The notes under the pieces were generated by a model. The model made no database searches. It worked only from the letters and a program-made list of their open reading frames with translations, and had not been told where the DNA came from. The position numbers and the translations under genes are program-made. 39,909 nt of DNA from Actinomycetota bacterium (GTDB taxonomy: Bacteria > Actinomycetota > CADDZG01 > WHSQ01). Positions 17,059 through 24,994 of the stretch are shown piece by piece (within the stretch, counting starts at the first letter, position 1; every line of letters starts with the position of its first letter). The stretch spans positions 1 through 39,909 of the forward strand of contig WHSQ01000002.1 in the NCBI GenBank assembly GCA_009380005.1. Reading direction: 5' to 3'.

Positions 17059-17792
17059 GGCGGGACCACGCCGATCTGTACTCGCCGGCGATCGATGCCC
17101 CTGGGACGGTGGTCGTGTACGGGCACTGGGGCAGGCCCGTGTTGGCATTCCCCTCGGAGCAGGGCCGCGCTTGGGACTTCGAGGATCGCGGGATGATCGA
17201 TGCGGTCCGGGGGCCGATCGAGGATGGGCGCGTCAAGATCTACTGCGTCGACAGCTTCGACGCGGCAAGCTGGAACTCGGAGGGCTCCCTGGAGGATCGG
17301 GCTCGCAGGCACGGTCTGTACGAGGACTGGATCCTCAACCAGGTCGTCGCCTGGATCCATGAGGACTCCGGTGGTCGCGCCGATATCGCGACGGTCGGCA
17401 CGAGCCTTGGCGCCTATCACGCGGCGAACTTCGCGCTGAAGCGGGCAGACCTGTTCCCACTGGCCATCTGCATGAGCGGCGTCTACGACGTCTCTCGCAT
17501 CGCGGGCGGCGAACGAGACGATGCCGCCTATTTCAACAATCCGATGGATTACGTCGCGCACCTCGGAGGAGAGCATCTCGAGTGGCTACGCGACCGGGTC
17601 AACCTCCTGCTGATCTGTGGCCAGGGTCAGTGGGAGGACACCACCGGGGCACTCGAGAGCACCAAACGGTTCTCGTCTCTCCTCCGCGACAAGGACATCC
17701 ACCACGAGATGGACCTGTGGGGCCACGACGTTCCACACGATTGGCCGTCCTGGCGCCGACAGCTCGCCCATCATCTGCCCCGCTTCTGTTAG
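17055..17792 (+). CDS. Second putative esterase of the operon
   Basis: A 245-residue alpha/beta hydrolase of the putative-esterase family, without the N-terminal domain of its neighbour. Features: VLAFPSEQGRAWDFEDRGMIDA near 29-50, YCVDSFDAASW near 63, nucleophile Ser117 in GTSLGAYHA, YFNNPMDY near 160 and LWGHDVPHDWPSW carrying the likely catalytic His near the end. It overlaps the first esterase by 4 bp (ATGA); ATG 17049 is an in-frame alternative start. The sequence is only distantly related to its neighbour, so this is probably not a recent duplication. The substrate is unknown. Confidence 0.82.
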   Translation: MRRDHADLYSPAIDAPGTVVVYGHWGRPVLAFPSEQGRAWDFEDRGMIDAVRGPIEDGRVKIYCVDSFDAASWNSEGSLEDRARRHGLYEDWILNQVVAWIHEDSGGRADIATVGTSLGAYHAANFALKRADLFPLAICMSGVYDVSRIAGGERDDAAYFNNPMDYVAHLGGEHLEWLRDRVNLLLICGQGQWEDTTGALESTKRFSSLLRDKDIHHEMDLWGHDVPHDWPSWRRQLAHHLPRFC

Positions 17793-17803
17793 GAAGGTTC
17801 GAG

Positions 17804-19051
17804 ATGGAACACGTGATCGGGATGTTGCTCGGCACGGAGGAAGACTGGCCGTCGGCGTTCGAGGGCCTGATGCGACGCCTCGATCCGAAGATAGCGGTGG
17901 GGACCGACAAGCATTCGTTCTCGGTGGAGCGGATGACGATCGAGCCGTTCAACCTCCGGGCGAAACCCCGCTACTCGTTGGTCATCGACCGGCTGGCGCA
18001 CTGGTACTACAACCCACGGGAGTGGGTGAAGAAGGCCGCCATCATGGACGGCGTATACCTCTTGAACAACCCGTTCACGTTCCAATCGATGGAGAAGCAC
18101 ACGGCGTACTGCGCCATGATGCGCTTGGGGCTGAAGGTCCCCGAGACGTGGATGGTGCCCCAGAAGCAGCCTCCCGAGAACGAGCGATTCCCCTACACGG
18201 CGCGCAAGTACAACCGTCCCTTCCGGCTCGAGGACATCGCTCACGAGGTCGGCTATCCCCTGTATATGAAACCTTTCGACGGGGGAGCGTGGGTCGGGGT
18301 CACGAGGATCACCGACGACACCGATCTGCACGCGCGCTACGACGAGTCGGGGGATCGGTTGATGCACCTGCAGGCGTCGCTCGAGAACTTCGACGTGTTC
18401 GCCCGTAGCCTTTCGATCGGCCCCGAGACCATGGTCATGCACTTCGACCCCGACCGCCCGATGCACGACCGTTACCAGGTAGACCACGAGTTCCTGACCC
18501 CGGAGTTGGGCGACGAGGTCATCACCATCGGGCGCCTGGTGAACGCCTTCTTCCGATGGGAGTTCAACTCTTGCGAAACGCTCGTGAAGGGAGCCGAGGT
18601 CTATCCGATCGACTACGCGAACGCCTGTCCGGACATCTCACTGACGAGCCTTCACTATTACTTCCCCTGGGCCATCAGCGCGCTGGCGAGATGGTCCATC
18701 TTCTGTGCCGCAACGCAGCGACCGATGCGGATCGATCAAGACATCGCCACCTACAACGCGATCGCGGACGATGCCACCCTGGACTACGAGGCGAAGCTAT
18801 CTGCATACCGCCGCCTCGCCGACGGATACTTCGAGCTCGAGCGCTACCGGGAGTTCTGTGCCGAGCATCTGAGCCACGTGGATCAGGTGATGGTGGAGTT
18901 CGTCGAGAGCGACGAGTTCGACCGCCTGATCGTGGACACCGTGACGTCGACGTTCCCGGCCCACGAACAAGAGCGCTTCATCGCTCATTACCGGGGCAGC
19001 CTGGCAGCCTGGGCCCGGGATCAGAGGACGGGCGTGGCCGGACCCAGGTGA
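17804..19051 (+). CDS. ATP-grasp ligase-like protein (RimK-like)
   Basis: A 415-residue protein with an ATP-grasp fold. Residues ~1-95 would be the pre-ATP-grasp domain. The ATP-binding segment is YPLYMKPFDGGAWVGV (Lys156), and the metal-binding region is RWEFNSCET...YPIDYANACPD at ~251-277. The ATP-grasp fold joins a carboxylate to an amine or thiol through an acyl-phosphate; the partners here are unknown. The ~120 residues at the C-terminus are helical and unassigned. AGGAAGG lies 6 nt before ATG 17804. It begins 11 bp after the second esterase, so all three genes are one operon. Confidence 0.8.
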   Translation: MEHVIGMLLGTEEDWPSAFEGLMRRLDPKIAVGTDKHSFSVERMTIEPFNLRAKPRYSLVIDRLAHWYYNPREWVKKAAIMDGVYLLNNPFTFQSMEKHTAYCAMMRLGLKVPETWMVPQKQPPENERFPYTARKYNRPFRLEDIAHEVGYPLYMKPFDGGAWVGVTRITDDTDLHARYDESGDRLMHLQASLENFDVFARSLSIGPETMVMHFDPDRPMHDRYQVDHEFLTPELGDEVITIGRLVNAFFRWEFNSCETLVKGAEVYPIDYANACPDISLTSLHYYFPWAISALARWSIFCAATQRPMRIDQDIATYNAIADDATLDYEAKLSAYRRLADGYFELERYREFCAEHLSHVDQVMVEFVESDEFDRLIVDTVTSTFPAHEQERFIAHYRGSLAAWARDQRTGVAGPR

Positions 19052-19070
19052 CGAGGAGACGACTGGAACC

Positions 19071-19904
19071 CTACGCGGACGCGTAGTGGGGCATCACGTC
19101 GGAGACGAACTCGTCGAGCCGGGCCTTGCCCTCGGACGGCCAGCTCACGGTGAAGTAGTCGAAGCCCCCCTCGCCCAGAAGGTCCAGTCGGCGCCGGACC
19201 TCGTCCCACGGCTCGGAAAGCGACAGCGAGGTCGAGCGCCCGATGCTGGCCGGGTCCCGGCCCGCCTTCCGGGCCTCGCGGTCCACCAACGAGGACTTCC
19301 GGAGGAGTCTCTCGACGTCGCCGAACCCATGCCAGACGTCTGCGCGCCGGGCCGCGAGAGGAAGCATCTTGCGCTCGCCTCCGCCGCCGATCCAGATCGG
19401 CGGGTGTGGATGCTGCACCGGCTTGGGGTTATACGAAGCGCCGCGCAGTCGATAGTGGCGGCCCTTGAAACTGACGTCGTCCCCGGTCATCAGCAGCGTC
19501 ATGACCTGAACGGCTTCATCCAGTCGGCGGACGCGTTCACCGGGCCGAGGGAAATCGATGCCGAGCTCACGGTGCTCCTGTTCGAACCACGCCGCCCCCA
19601 TCCCAAGCTCCAGCCGTCCGTTGGAAACGTGATCCACCGTGACGGCTTCGGCGGCAAGGACCGAGGGATGGCGATAAGTCACGCCGGTGACGAGCGCTCC
19701 CAAACGGATCCTCTCGGTCGCCGCGGCGAGAGCAGCGAGGAGGGTCCATCCTTCGAAACACGGGCCCTTCCGGTCTCCGTACAACGGCTTGAAATGGTCG
19801 AAGACCCACGCGCCGTCGAAGCCGGAGCTCTCCGCGAAGCGCGTGCGTTCGAGGATCTCGTCCCAACCCAGCTGATGTTGTGAAACGTCGAGGCCGAAGC
19901 GCAT
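19071..19904 (-). CDS. Luciferase-like, probably F420-dependent oxidoreductase
   Basis: A 277-residue TIM-barrel protein of the LLM class. Features: MRFGLDVSQHQLGWDEI start, ESSGFDGAWVFDHF near 26, LAALAAATERIRLGALVTGVTYRHPSVLAAEA near 56-87, VSNGRLELGMGAAWFEQEH near 94-112, and HPPIWIGGGGERKMLPLAARRADVWH near 168-193. This set is typical of actinobacterial F420 subfamilies rather than FMN luciferases; the assignment of cofactor is inference. GGGGAG lies before ATG 19904. Its end converges on the ATP-grasp gene with a 19-bp gap. The substrate is unknown. Confidence 0.88.
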   Translation of the reverse strand: MRFGLDVSQHQLGWDEILERTRFAESSGFDGAWVFDHFKPLYGDRKGPCFEGWTLLAALAAATERIRLGALVTGVTYRHPSVLAAEAVTVDHVSNGRLELGMGAAWFEQEHRELGIDFPRPGERVRRLDEAVQVMTLLMTGDDVSFKGRHYRLRGASYNPKPVQHPHPPIWIGGGGERKMLPLAARRADVWHGFGDVERLLRKSSLVDREARKAGRDPASIGRSTSLSLSEPWDEVRRRLDLLGEGGFDYFTVSWPSEGKARLDEFVSDVMPHYASA

Positions 19905-19925
19905 CTCATCTCCCCGGATCCGGGC

Positions 19926-20567
19926 TCAGAGGATCTCGTCCAGGAACGAGGCAACCGTATCGCCCAACCTGTCGTACTGACCCCAGAAGAAGTGATTGGC
20001 TCCCCGGACCTCGACGTAGCGTGCGGTGGGCACGCTTTCCGCCCACGCTCTGGCATCGGCCGGCGACACTTGCTCGTCGCGTTCGCCGCAGACGACGAGG
20101 ATCGGGGCGGTGGCCCGGACCTCGTGAGCGGCCGGTACCGGGATCGTCACGCCTTCCTTGCCCCGCACCGATGGCGCGATCGCCACGACCGCTTCCAGAG
20201 CCGGCTCGCGCGGGAGGATGCGGAGGGCGACGCCTGCTCCGAAGGACCATCCCGCCACCGCCATCGGTACGCCCGGGCACAGCTGGCGCAGCCGGCGGAG
20301 GGCCCCACGCGCGTCGCCCTCTTCAGGCCCCCCGGTGCCCGTTTCGCCCTCCGACGACCCGATGCCCCGATAGTTGAAGCGCAGCACGCCCCAGCCGCCG
20401 GCGACGAGGCGATCCCGAAGTGCCAGCAGGAGGGGAGCGTTCATCGTCCCGCCCATCTGGGGGTGTGGATGGCATAGCAGGAGTGCCCCTCCGAGCGTTT
20501 CGGGGACGTCGATCTCGGCTTCGAGCTTCAGCCCATCGACTGAGTCGACCTCGACCGCGTCGCTCAC
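19926..20567 (-). CDS. Alpha/beta hydrolase (COG2945-like)
   Basis: A 213-residue small hydrolase with a full triad: Ser108 in VAGWSFGAG, Asp164 in CGERDEQV and His192 in GANHFFWG. Near the start it has LLLCHPHPQMGGTMN and FNYRGIGSSEG, typical of the COG2945 family of cytoplasmic hydrolases with no fixed substrate. Longer upstream extensions of this frame run antisense through other genes and are not real. GTG 20567 overlaps the stop of the HIT gene (GTGA), so the two are co-translated. Confidence 0.88.
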   Translation of the reverse strand: MSDAVEVDSVDGLKLEAEIDVPETLGGALLLCHPHPQMGGTMNAPLLLALRDRLVAGGWGVLRFNYRGIGSSEGETGTGGPEEGDARGALRRLRQLCPGVPMAVAGWSFGAGVALRILPREPALEAVVAIAPSVRGKEGVTIPVPAAHEVRATAPILVVCGERDEQVSPADARAWAESVPTARYVEVRGANHFFWGQYDRLGDTVASFLDEIL

Positions 20568-20980
20568 CGCACCTTCGCCAGAGCGTCGGCTACGGCCGCG
20601 GCGGTTTCGGCCATCTCGGCGTCGGAGCCGTACTTCCCTCGAGGCCAGAAGAACCCCCGGAGGCCGTCCTTGCGCACGCGCGGAACCACGTGCACGTGTA
20701 GGTGAGGCACGCTCTGGCTCACTTTGTTGTTGATGGCCACGAAGCTTCCCTCGGCCCCCATGGCGAGACGGACGGCTTCGGAGAGCCTCTGCGCTGCGGA
20801 GAAGAAAGGCTCGAGGAGCGCCTTCGGCAGGTCGTGAAGCGTCTCGTGGTGTTCGACCGGAACGAGGAGGCAGTGGCCGGCGAAGAGCGGCCGGATATCG
20901 AGGAAGGCCACCGTGTGCTCGTCGCGATGCACGAGGTGAGCGTCGTGGCGACCGGCGACGATGTCGCAGAAGAGGCACAT
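20564..20980 (-). CDS. HIT-family nucleotide hydrolase
   Basis: A 138-residue histidine-triad protein. It begins CLFCDIVAG, the usual opening of HINT-type members with a Cys pair, and has the active-site triad HLHVHVV at residues 93-99 followed by PR. These enzymes hydrolyse or transfer nucleotides bound to phosphate or amines (HINT/Ap4A type). The length is normal. It is the first gene of a pair with the downstream hydrolase. On this strand TAGGCT (20989-20994) lies 8 nt before the ATG, so the mRNA is probably leaderless or nearly so. Confidence 0.93.
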   Translation of the reverse strand: MCLFCDIVAGRHDAHLVHRDEHTVAFLDIRPLFAGHCLLVPVEHHETLHDLPKALLEPFFSAAQRLSEAVRLAMGAEGSFVAINNKVSQSVPHLHVHVVPRVRKDGLRGFFWPRGKYGSDAEMAETAAAVADALAKVR

Positions 20981-21005
20981 GGGAGCGAAGCCTAAGGGGC
21001 CGGGT

Positions 21006-21011
21006 TAGGTT
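21006..21011 (+). promoter_or_regulatory. -10 box TAGGTT for a leaderless transcript
   Basis: TAGGTT, then 6 nt, then GTG 21018 of the DsbA-like gene; no ribosome-binding site is present. Confidence 0.65.
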
Positions 21012-21017
21012 GTCGGC

Positions 21018-21698
21018 GTGTTGAGGGCACGGCGCGGCGAGATCCTCATCTACTCGGACATCGGGTGTCCGTGGGCGTCGCTGGCGATCCATCGCCTTCA
21101 CCTCGCGCGCGAACGAGCGGGACTTATCGACCAGGTATCGCTGGACCACCGCTCGTTCCCCCTGGAGCTCATCAACGAACGACCCACGCCCCGCTCGACC
21201 CTCGAGAAGGAGGTCAGGGCGATCGAAGAGATCGAACCGGACCTCGGATGGAGCTACTGGGACGAGGAGGAGTACAGATACCCGGTGACGATGCTGCCGG
21301 CCCTCGAGGCGGTGCAGGCCGCCAAGCAGCAGGGCCTTCGGGCGAGCGAAGAGCTCGACCAGGAGCTCCGGGGGGCGTTCTTCGGTCGCTCTCGATGTAT
21401 CTCGTTGCATCACGAGATCGTCGCCGCGGCCCGCGGGTGCCCGTCCGTCGACGTCGACGAGCTCGAGGCTGCGCTCGTCTCGGGTGGCGCGCGTAAGGTC
21501 CTCTTCGACCTGAGGCGAGCGGCCGACGGTCCGGACGTCAAGGGCAGTCCACATCTGTTCCTGGCGGACGGCAGTGACTTCCACAACCCGGGGATCACTT
21601 TCGGATGGGAGGGTGATCCCGAGCGCGGAACGGTGGTTATCGAGAAGGACTACCCGGCCGTCTACGGCGAGATCGTCGAGCGGGCCGCGGCGAGCTGA
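21018..21698 (+). CDS. DsbA-family (FrnE/HCCA isomerase-like) thioredoxin-fold protein
   Basis: A 226-residue protein with a thioredoxin fold and helical insertion, as in FrnE and 2-hydroxychromene-2-carboxylate isomerase relatives. The active-site-like motif is CPWA with a single Cys17, so it cannot form the usual CxxC disulfide; such proteins act on glutathione-type or mycothiol-type adducts or as isomerases. The late motif GSPHLFLADGSDFHNPG near 178-194 carries the cis-Pro typical of the fold. The start is GTG 21018 (leaderless pattern). It is transcribed away from the HIT gene, and the next small gene follows after 10 bp. Confidence 0.82.
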   Translation: MLRARRGEILIYSDIGCPWASLAIHRLHLARERAGLIDQVSLDHRSFPLELINERPTPRSTLEKEVRAIEEIEPDLGWSYWDEEEYRYPVTMLPALEAVQAAKQQGLRASEELDQELRGAFFGRSRCISLHHEIVAAARGCPSVDVDELEAALVSGGARKVLFDLRRAADGPDVKGSPHLFLADGSDFHNPGITFGWEGDPERGTVVIEKDYPAVYGEIVERAAAS

Positions 21699-21708
21699 GA
21701 GGAGTTAC

Positions 21709-22002
21709 ATGGACGCGCAGTCGGTTCGAGAGCACGCACAGGCACACGGCGACGCGGTGGCGCGCAACGATCTCCGAACGGCGGGTAACGATCTTGCTCC
21801 GGAGGCAATGAAGCTCGCCCAGGACGTCATGGGACAACTCCCGCGGCCGGTACAGGAGGCCGAGGTCTCCGATGTGACATCGGATGGTCCGGCCGTCGTC
21901 GCGCAGATCCGATACCGGGGGGAGTCCGACGAGAAGGTCGTCGAGTCCCGCTGGGAGGAACGCGACGGAACGCCGAAGATCGTCGATCTCCGGGTCGTCT
22001 AG
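21709..22002 (+). CDS. Conserved-looking small protein of unknown function
   Basis: A 97-residue acidic protein starting MDAQSVREHAQAHGDAVARNDL at ATG 21709, behind GAGAGGAG. The layout (an N-terminal helix pair, then three strands with V-A-Q-I-R-Y-R and VVESRWEERDGTPKIVDLRVV) resembles a minimal NTF2/SnoaL-like cone, but I cannot confirm this. It has no Cys, signal or membrane segment. It is probably co-transcribed with the DsbA-like gene 10 bp upstream. Confidence 0.7.
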   Translation: MDAQSVREHAQAHGDAVARNDLRTAGNDLAPEAMKLAQDVMGQLPRPVQEAEVSDVTSDGPAVVAQIRYRGESDEKVVESRWEERDGTPKIVDLRVV

Positions 22003-22013
22003 GGCCTCGTTGT

Positions 22014-22019
22014 TATCCT
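22014..22019 (+). promoter_or_regulatory. -10 box TATCCT for a leaderless transcript
   Basis: TATCCT, then GCCGTC (6 nt), then GTG 22026; no ribosome-binding site is present. Confidence 0.65.
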
Positions 22020-22025
22020 GCCGTC

Positions 22026-22421
22026 GTGGTCGATCGAGAAGCCGATATCAGGGGTCCCCAGCGGAAGATCCTCGCCGCCTCGGTGCGACCCATGCGCGCG
22101 GCCTTCGGGACCTCGGGTATCCGTCTCCGTAACGGCAGGACGCTTCCCTTCATCGTTCAGCGAGAATGGTCGGCCCCGGCGGGGCACTACGCCGAGACGT
22201 GGTACCTGGTGCATCCCGAGACCCGCGAGGTCTACTTCGAGGGGCCGATCCGGCAGGCACGCGTCATCGGGCTCCAGGCGGCGACGGAGTTCGCCGACGA
22301 GGTCGTGCAGCCGATCGAGCTGACTCCGGGCACCTACCACGTGGTCTTCGCCCTGGGCGGCCAGATGGGTGGTCAGATGGACGTCGAGGTGAGCGACCCG
22401 GGAGCCGAAGAAGCCGCCTGA
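22026..22421 (+). CDS. Hypothetical protein
   Basis: A 131-residue protein that I do not recognise. The first ~30 residues are basic and the rest is beta-rich: L-P-F-I-V-Q-R-E-W-S-A-P-A-G-H-Y-A-E-T-W-Y-L-V, REVYFEGPIRQARVIGLQ and TYHVVFALGG. Four Gly in the GGQMGGQMDV segment near the end may form a flexible turn. There is no signal peptide or membrane span. The leaderless-type promoter and good codon use argue that it is a real gene. A weak hairpin (CGGCG-TAG-CGCCG) follows the stop. Confidence 0.65.
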   Translation: MVDREADIRGPQRKILAASVRPMRAAFGTSGIRLRNGRTLPFIVQREWSAPAGHYAETWYLVHPETREVYFEGPIRQARVIGLQAATEFADEVVQPIELTPGTYHVVFALGGQMGGQMDVEVSDPGAEEAA

Positions 22422-22622
22422 GACCGTATCCGGCGTAGCGCCGCCGTATTGACTCGGTTGCGGCGGTGGCACAGACTTTCATCCGGCCGGTTACTGCGGA
22501 CCGCCTGAGCTTCCCCTTACGGCAGCCCACAGGAGCCGGCCTTCTCGCGGGCGCCGGCGGGCGAGTGGCGAGCTCTGACCCGATCTTCAGCTTCGGTTCA
22601 CTGCGTTCTCACCAGACCTATC

Positions 22623-22628
22623 TATCCT
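22623..22628 (+). promoter_or_regulatory. -10 box TATCCT for a leaderless transcript
   Basis: TATCCT, then TGGTCCT (7 nt), then ATG 22636 of the HtrA-like gene; no ribosome-binding site is present. Confidence 0.65.
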
Positions 22629-22635
22629 TGGTCCT

Positions 22636-23760
22636 ATGACACGCAGATCCCTCCCCTTGCTCGTCCTCGTCACCCTGCTCGCGGGCTCGTGCACGATCCC
22701 GCGGTTCGAGACCGACCGAGACCGAGAGAGCCCTCGAAGCGCCCCGACCGTCCAGATAGAGCAGGACGACTCCCCGCCTCCGTCGTCCGATGTGGCCGAC
22801 GTCATCGAAAGCGTGTTGCCTTCGGTGGTCAACATCCGGGTGAGGTCCGTGCAGTCGACCGCCTTCGGCCGCCAAGAGCGCGGGGGTGAAGGTTCGGGCG
22901 TGATCATCGATGGGGATGGCGTCATCCTGACCAACAATCATGTCGTGGCCTGTGCGACCGAGGTCAGGGTTGCGTTCAACGACGGCCGAGACGAGATGGA
23001 TGGAGAGGTCGTCGGCACCGTACCGGAGAAGGACCTGGCGATCGTGCGGGTCGACGCCGACGACCTCAAGGCGCTCACCGTCGGTAGGTCCGGCCGCCTG
23101 CGGCTCGGAGACCCCGTGCTTGCCATCGGGTTCCCACTCGGATTGGGGGAGACCCCGACCGTTACGCGCGGGATCATCTCCGGTAAGGCTCGCGCCATCC
23201 GCGCGCAAACTCCCGGCGGGGGTGTGGAGGCACTCGAGGACCTCCTGCAGACCGATGCGGCCATCAACCCCGGTAACTCCGGTGGCGCTCTCATCGATCT
23301 CGCCGGTCGTCTGGTCGGGATCAACACGGCCGGTGTATCGGCCGCGGCCGGGGAGAACGTCGGCTTCGCCATCCCGATCGACGGCGCGATCGAGGTCGTG
23401 GAGGACATCTTCGGTGACGTCGACAAGGGTTGGCTGGGCGTCTCGATCGGGTCCGTGGACAGTGCGCGGATAGCCGAAGAGGTCGGGGTGGACGAAGACG
23501 TGCGCGGAGCGGTGATCCTGGGCCTCCTCCCCGGGCCGGCGGAGGACAGCGGTCTCCGGGAGGGCGACGTCATCGTCTCCATCGCCGGACGAGAGATCGG
23601 ATCGGCGGAGGAGCTGGGAGAGGTCCTCGAGGAGCGCGGACCCGGCGATCGCGTCGAGGTGGAGGTGGTCCGGGAGGACGAGACGCGCACGTTCCAGGTG
23701 CGCCTGGGACAGCGCCCACCGGCCGAAGAGATCGTCGCTCGAGACCCGAACTGCAGCTAG
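22636..23760 (+). CDS. HtrA/DegP-like serine protease with PDZ domain, lipoprotein
   Basis: A 374-residue protease. The lipoprotein signal ends at Cys19 (VTLLAGSC), so it should be tethered outside the membrane. A Pro/Ser linker leads to a trypsin-like domain with the full triad: His102 in LTNNHVV, Asp133 in KDLAIV and Ser215 in NPGNSGGAL. One PDZ domain lies at ~260-360 (WLGVSIG, GAVILGLLPGPAEDSGLREGDVIVSI). It would degrade or refold damaged envelope proteins. Actinobacterial HtrA proteins often have a membrane helix instead of a lipid anchor, so this form is slightly unusual. Confidence 0.94.
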   Translation: MTRRSLPLLVLVTLLAGSCTIPRFETDRDRESPRSAPTVQIEQDDSPPPSSDVADVIESVLPSVVNIRVRSVQSTAFGRQERGGEGSGVIIDGDGVILTNNHVVACATEVRVAFNDGRDEMDGEVVGTVPEKDLAIVRVDADDLKALTVGRSGRLRLGDPVLAIGFPLGLGETPTVTRGIISGKARAIRAQTPGGGVEALEDLLQTDAAINPGNSGGALIDLAGRLVGINTAGVSAAAGENVGFAIPIDGAIEVVEDIFGDVDKGWLGVSIGSVDSARIAEEVGVDEDVRGAVILGLLPGPAEDSGLREGDVIVSIAGREIGSAEELGEVLEERGPGDRVEVEVVREDETRTFQVRLGQRPPAEEIVARDPNCS

Positions 23761-23780
23761 AGGCGGCCCTCTCCCGGAGC

Positions 23781-23786
23781 TAGTCT
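23781..23786 (+). promoter_or_regulatory. -10 box TAGTCT for a leaderless ttuB operon transcript
   Basis: TAGTCT, then GAGCGG (6 nt), then GTG 23793 of ttuB; no ribosome-binding site is present. It starts 20 bp after the protease stop, so ttuB-ttuA-trmI has its own promoter. Confidence 0.65.
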
Positions 23787-23792
23787 GAGCGG

Positions 23793-24005
23793 GTGAAGGT
23801 GAGGCTGCGCAACCCCGATCGGATCATCGAGGTGAGCGGGCCCCGGACGGTCCCGGACCTCCTGCGCTCGCTGGAGATCGTGCCGGAGGCCGTACTCGTC
23901 ATCCGGGACGCAACCCTGTTGACCCGGGACGAGGAACTGGAAGAGCACGACGAGCTGGAGGTTCGCCCCGTGCTCTCGGGCGGCGCGGGAGGGCCCGGCT
24001 CGTGA
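23793..24005 (+). CDS. ttuB: TtuB-like ubiquitin-fold sulfur carrier
   Basis: A 70-residue beta-grasp protein of the ThiS/MoaD/TtuB type: V-R-L-R-N-P-D-R-I-I-E-V, TVPDLLRSLEIVPEAVLVIRD, LEEHDELEVRPVLSGG. In Thermus TtuB the protein stops at the Gly-Gly, which becomes a thiocarboxylate and donates sulfur to TtuA. Here six more residues (A-G-G-P-G-S) follow before the stop, which overlaps the ttuA start (GTGA). The tail would have to be removed before activation, as is known for QbsE and CysO, or the downstream Gly-Gly is not used. No JAMM-type protease or E1-like activator gene is in the window. Gene symbol by context and similarity. Confidence 0.85.
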   Translation: MKVRLRNPDRIIEVSGPRTVPDLLRSLEIVPEAVLVIRDATLLTRDEELEEHDELEVRPVLSGGAGGPGS

Positions 24006-24994
24006 AGTGCAAGGTCTGCCGGGGGCACGCCGTCGTCGACATCCGGCGTCACAACGCGGCTTTCTGCACCGACCATTTCACGGAACACATCCACAACCAG
24101 GTCGCGAAGGCGATCAAGGAGTTCCACATGTTCGGGCCCGACGCCCGGCTCCTCATCGCCGTGTCCGGAGGCAAGGATTCCCTTGCTCTCTGGGACATCC
24201 TGCTGCAGCTCGGTTACGACGTCACCGGCTTCTACCTGGACCTCGGGATCGGAAGCTATTCGACCCGCTCGAAGGAGGCCACCATCGCCTTCGCCGAGGA
24301 GCGGGATGCCAAGCTCATCGTCCGATCGCTGGCCGAAGAGCACGGCTTCACGGTGCCGGAGCTGGCTTCGCTCACGAACCGCGTGCCCTGCTCGGGATGC
24401 GGCCTCAACAAGCGCTACGAGTTCAATCGGGCGGCTCTGGAGGAGGGCTTCGACATCCTCGTGACGGGCCACAACCTGGACGACGAGGTCGCGACCCTGT
24501 TCGGCAACGTCCTGCACTGGAACACCGACATGCTGGCCCGCCAAGGACCGGTCCTGGAAGAGAGGGTCCTGGGTGAAGGCGACCGGCGGCGTATGGCGCT
24601 CGTCCGGAAGGTGAAACCGTTGGTTCGCGTCGCCGAGCGGGAGACCGCGGCCTACGCCGTCGTGCGCGGGATCGACTACATCGTCGAAGAGTGCCCGATG
24701 GTGGAAGGCAACGTGCAACACAAGTACAAGGAAGCCATCGCGATGCTGGAAGAGTCCTCGCCCGGCACCAAGCACCAGATGTACTTCGGTTTCCTGAAGA
24801 AGGCGGCGTCACGCTTCGCAGACGAGACCGACGCCGCGAACCTCGTCGGATGTGCCAACTGCGGCTCGCCCACGATCGCACCGGAAGCCGGTTCGGATCG
24901 GGTGTGCTCCTTCTGCCGGATGCAGTCCCTGGCGCAGCGCCGGCGCGACGACGGTTACCGAGCGCGACCCGTGAGGGTGAGGAAGCGAAGATGA
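24002..24994 (+). CDS. ttuA: tRNA-5-methyluridine(54) 2-sulfurtransferase TtuA
   Basis: A 330-residue PP-loop ATPase that thiolates position 54 of tRNA, giving 2-thioribothymidine. Domains: N-terminal zinc finger (Cys3, Cys6, Cys22, His25), PP-loop SGGKDS at 55-60, the three [4Fe-4S] ligands Cys130 and Cys133 (PCSGCG) and Cys232 (EECPMVEGN), and a C-terminal zinc finger (Cys285, Cys288, Cys303, Cys306). The full ligand set matches TtuA rather than TtcA, and the neighbouring ttuB supports it. Best known from thermophiles. It overlaps ttuB (GTGA) and trmI (ATGA). Confidence 0.92.
   Translation: MKCKVCRGHAVVDIRRHNAAFCTDHFTEHIHNQVAKAIKEFHMFGPDARLLIAVSGGKDSLALWDILLQLGYDVTGFYLDLGIGSYSTRSKEATIAFAEERDAKLIVRSLAEEHGFTVPELASLTNRVPCSGCGLNKRYEFNRAALEEGFDILVTGHNLDDEVATLFGNVLHWNTDMLARQGPVLEERVLGEGDRRRMALVRKVKPLVRVAERETAAYAVVRGIDYIVEECPMVEGNVQHKYKEAIAMLEESSPGTKHQMYFGFLKKAASRFADETDAANLVGCANCGSPTIAPEAGSDRVCSFCRMQSLAQRRRDDGYRARPVRVRKRR

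Noticed and set aside
21010-21018. TTGTCGGCG resembling the PafBC/RecA-NDp promoter motif
   Set aside because: The third-last base differs from the motif and no TANNNT lies 8 nt downstream; the box is in the wrong place relative to GTG 21018.
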